DNA of 64,000 nt from NCBI RefSeq assembly GCF_009933175.1, contig NZ_MAEJ01000001.1:642238-706237 (forward strand), read 5' to 3'. Source of the DNA: Candidatus Enterococcus huntleyi (GTDB lineage: Bacteria; Bacillota; Bacilli; Lactobacillales; Enterococcaceae). The notes beneath the pieces are model-generated. The model saw only the letters and a list, made by a program, of their open reading frames with translations, searched no databases and was not told the origin of the DNA. Each line of letters opens with the position of its first letter. The stretch's first letter is position 1. Below, piece after piece: positions 63,777-64,000 of this stretch. A program made the translations under genes and the position numbers.

Positions 63777-64000
63777 ATGGAGTCAAATGAAGCATTTAAA
63801 GTCAGTATTTTAGCTAGTGGAAGTACAGGAAACTCCCTTTATATAGAGAGCAATAAAAAGCGAATTCTAGTGGATGCAGGGTTGAGTGGTAAGAAAATCA
63901 CTTCATTAATGGCTGAAGTGGGCCGTTCGCCAGAGGATCTAGATGCGATTTTAGTGACGCATGAGCACAAAGATCATATTCATGGGGTCGGCGTTCTTGC
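63777..64000 (+). CDS. walJ: WalJ (YycJ) metallo-beta-lactamase-fold protein, 5' part
   Basis: N-terminal portion (about 74 codons) of the YycJ exonuclease-like metallo-hydrolase linked to WalRK. It reads [28 protein letters not shown], and the metal-binding motif [12 protein letters not shown] (HxHxDH). I choose ATG 63777; an in-frame ATG at 63744 is possible but neither has a strong site. The 236-base gap after walI is longer than usual and has no gene. The 3' end lies beyond the window. Confidence 0.92.
   Translation, partial: MESNEAFKVSILASGSTGNSLYIESNKKRILVDAGLSGKKITSLMAEVGRSPEDLDAILVTHEHKDHIHGVGVL

Overview
The window looks like chromosomal DNA of a low-GC Gram-positive bacterium of the order Lactobacillales, most likely Enterococcaceae (Enterococcus or a close relative). 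The basis is the walRKHIJ cluster, the class Ib nrdHIEF operon with NrdR boxes, a tandem-domain FeoA with FeoB, a BusR-type regulator near an OpuA glycine-betaine transporter, strong AGGAGG-type ribosome sites with frequent TTG/GTG starts, and a holin-like type I toxin locus. I do not name a species.

Layout. 1-380: end of rplL and its terminator. 840-2461: predicted ImmA/IrrE-type metallopeptidase plus DUF4411 PIN-like toxin pair. 2.5-4.4 kb: FGGY sugar kinase and an XRE regulator. 4.5-8.5 kb (minus strand): nrdHIEF. 8.7-11.5 kb: Fur-type promoter, feoA, feoB and a tiny Cys-rich FeoB partner. 11.7-16.6 kb: busR, a DUF2004-like gene, and the opuA operon behind a promoter-embedded inverted repeat. 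16.7-18.3 kb: small genes and a convergent type I toxin-antitoxin locus. 18.5-21.8 kb: ABC exporter with tiny membrane proteins and a TetR regulator. 22.0-24.7 kb: LytTR regulator, DUF3021 membrane protein and an ABC-2 exporter. 25.0-27.2 kb: HelD-like helicase. 27.36 kb: tRNA-Lys(CTT), followed by an AT-rich two-gene minus-strand cassette (DUF6414-like protein plus ClpB-like AAA+ ATPase). 29.8-35.0 kb: beta-glucoside operon under RAT antitermination, with an unusual lipoprotein phosphatase. 35.2-39.2 kb: HxlR/SnoaL pair, HTH regulator, small protein and MFS exporter. 39.5-43.5 kb: Mga-like regulator, DUF1836, DegV and aquaporin. 43.5-44.5 kb: non-coding DNA with two 170-bp diverged repeats exactly 300 bp apart. 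44.5-58.5 kb: a YesMN two-component system driving an oligosaccharide locus (ABC importer with a frameshifted binding protein, YesL-like protein, GH36-like and GH105-like hydrolases, isomerase, two Gfo/Idh/MocA dehydrogenases). 58.7-64.0 kb: essential cell-wall regulon walRKHI and the start of walJ.

The regulatory DNA is unusually readable: NrdR boxes 31 bp apart upstream of a good nrd promoter, a Fur box on feoAB, a probable BusR operator on opuA, a TetR-type palindrome, a RAT/terminator on the beta-glucoside operon and a perfect cre site before the sugar ABC genes. Many longest-ORF starts were moved downstream to starts with Shine-Dalgarno sequences; each case is explained.

Best candidates for something undescribed: the tRNA-adjacent AAA+/DUF6414-like cassette, the paired 300-bp-spaced repeats, the type I toxin locus, and the slippery frameshift in the sugar-binding lipoprotein. 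All family names come from reading the translations, not from database searches.
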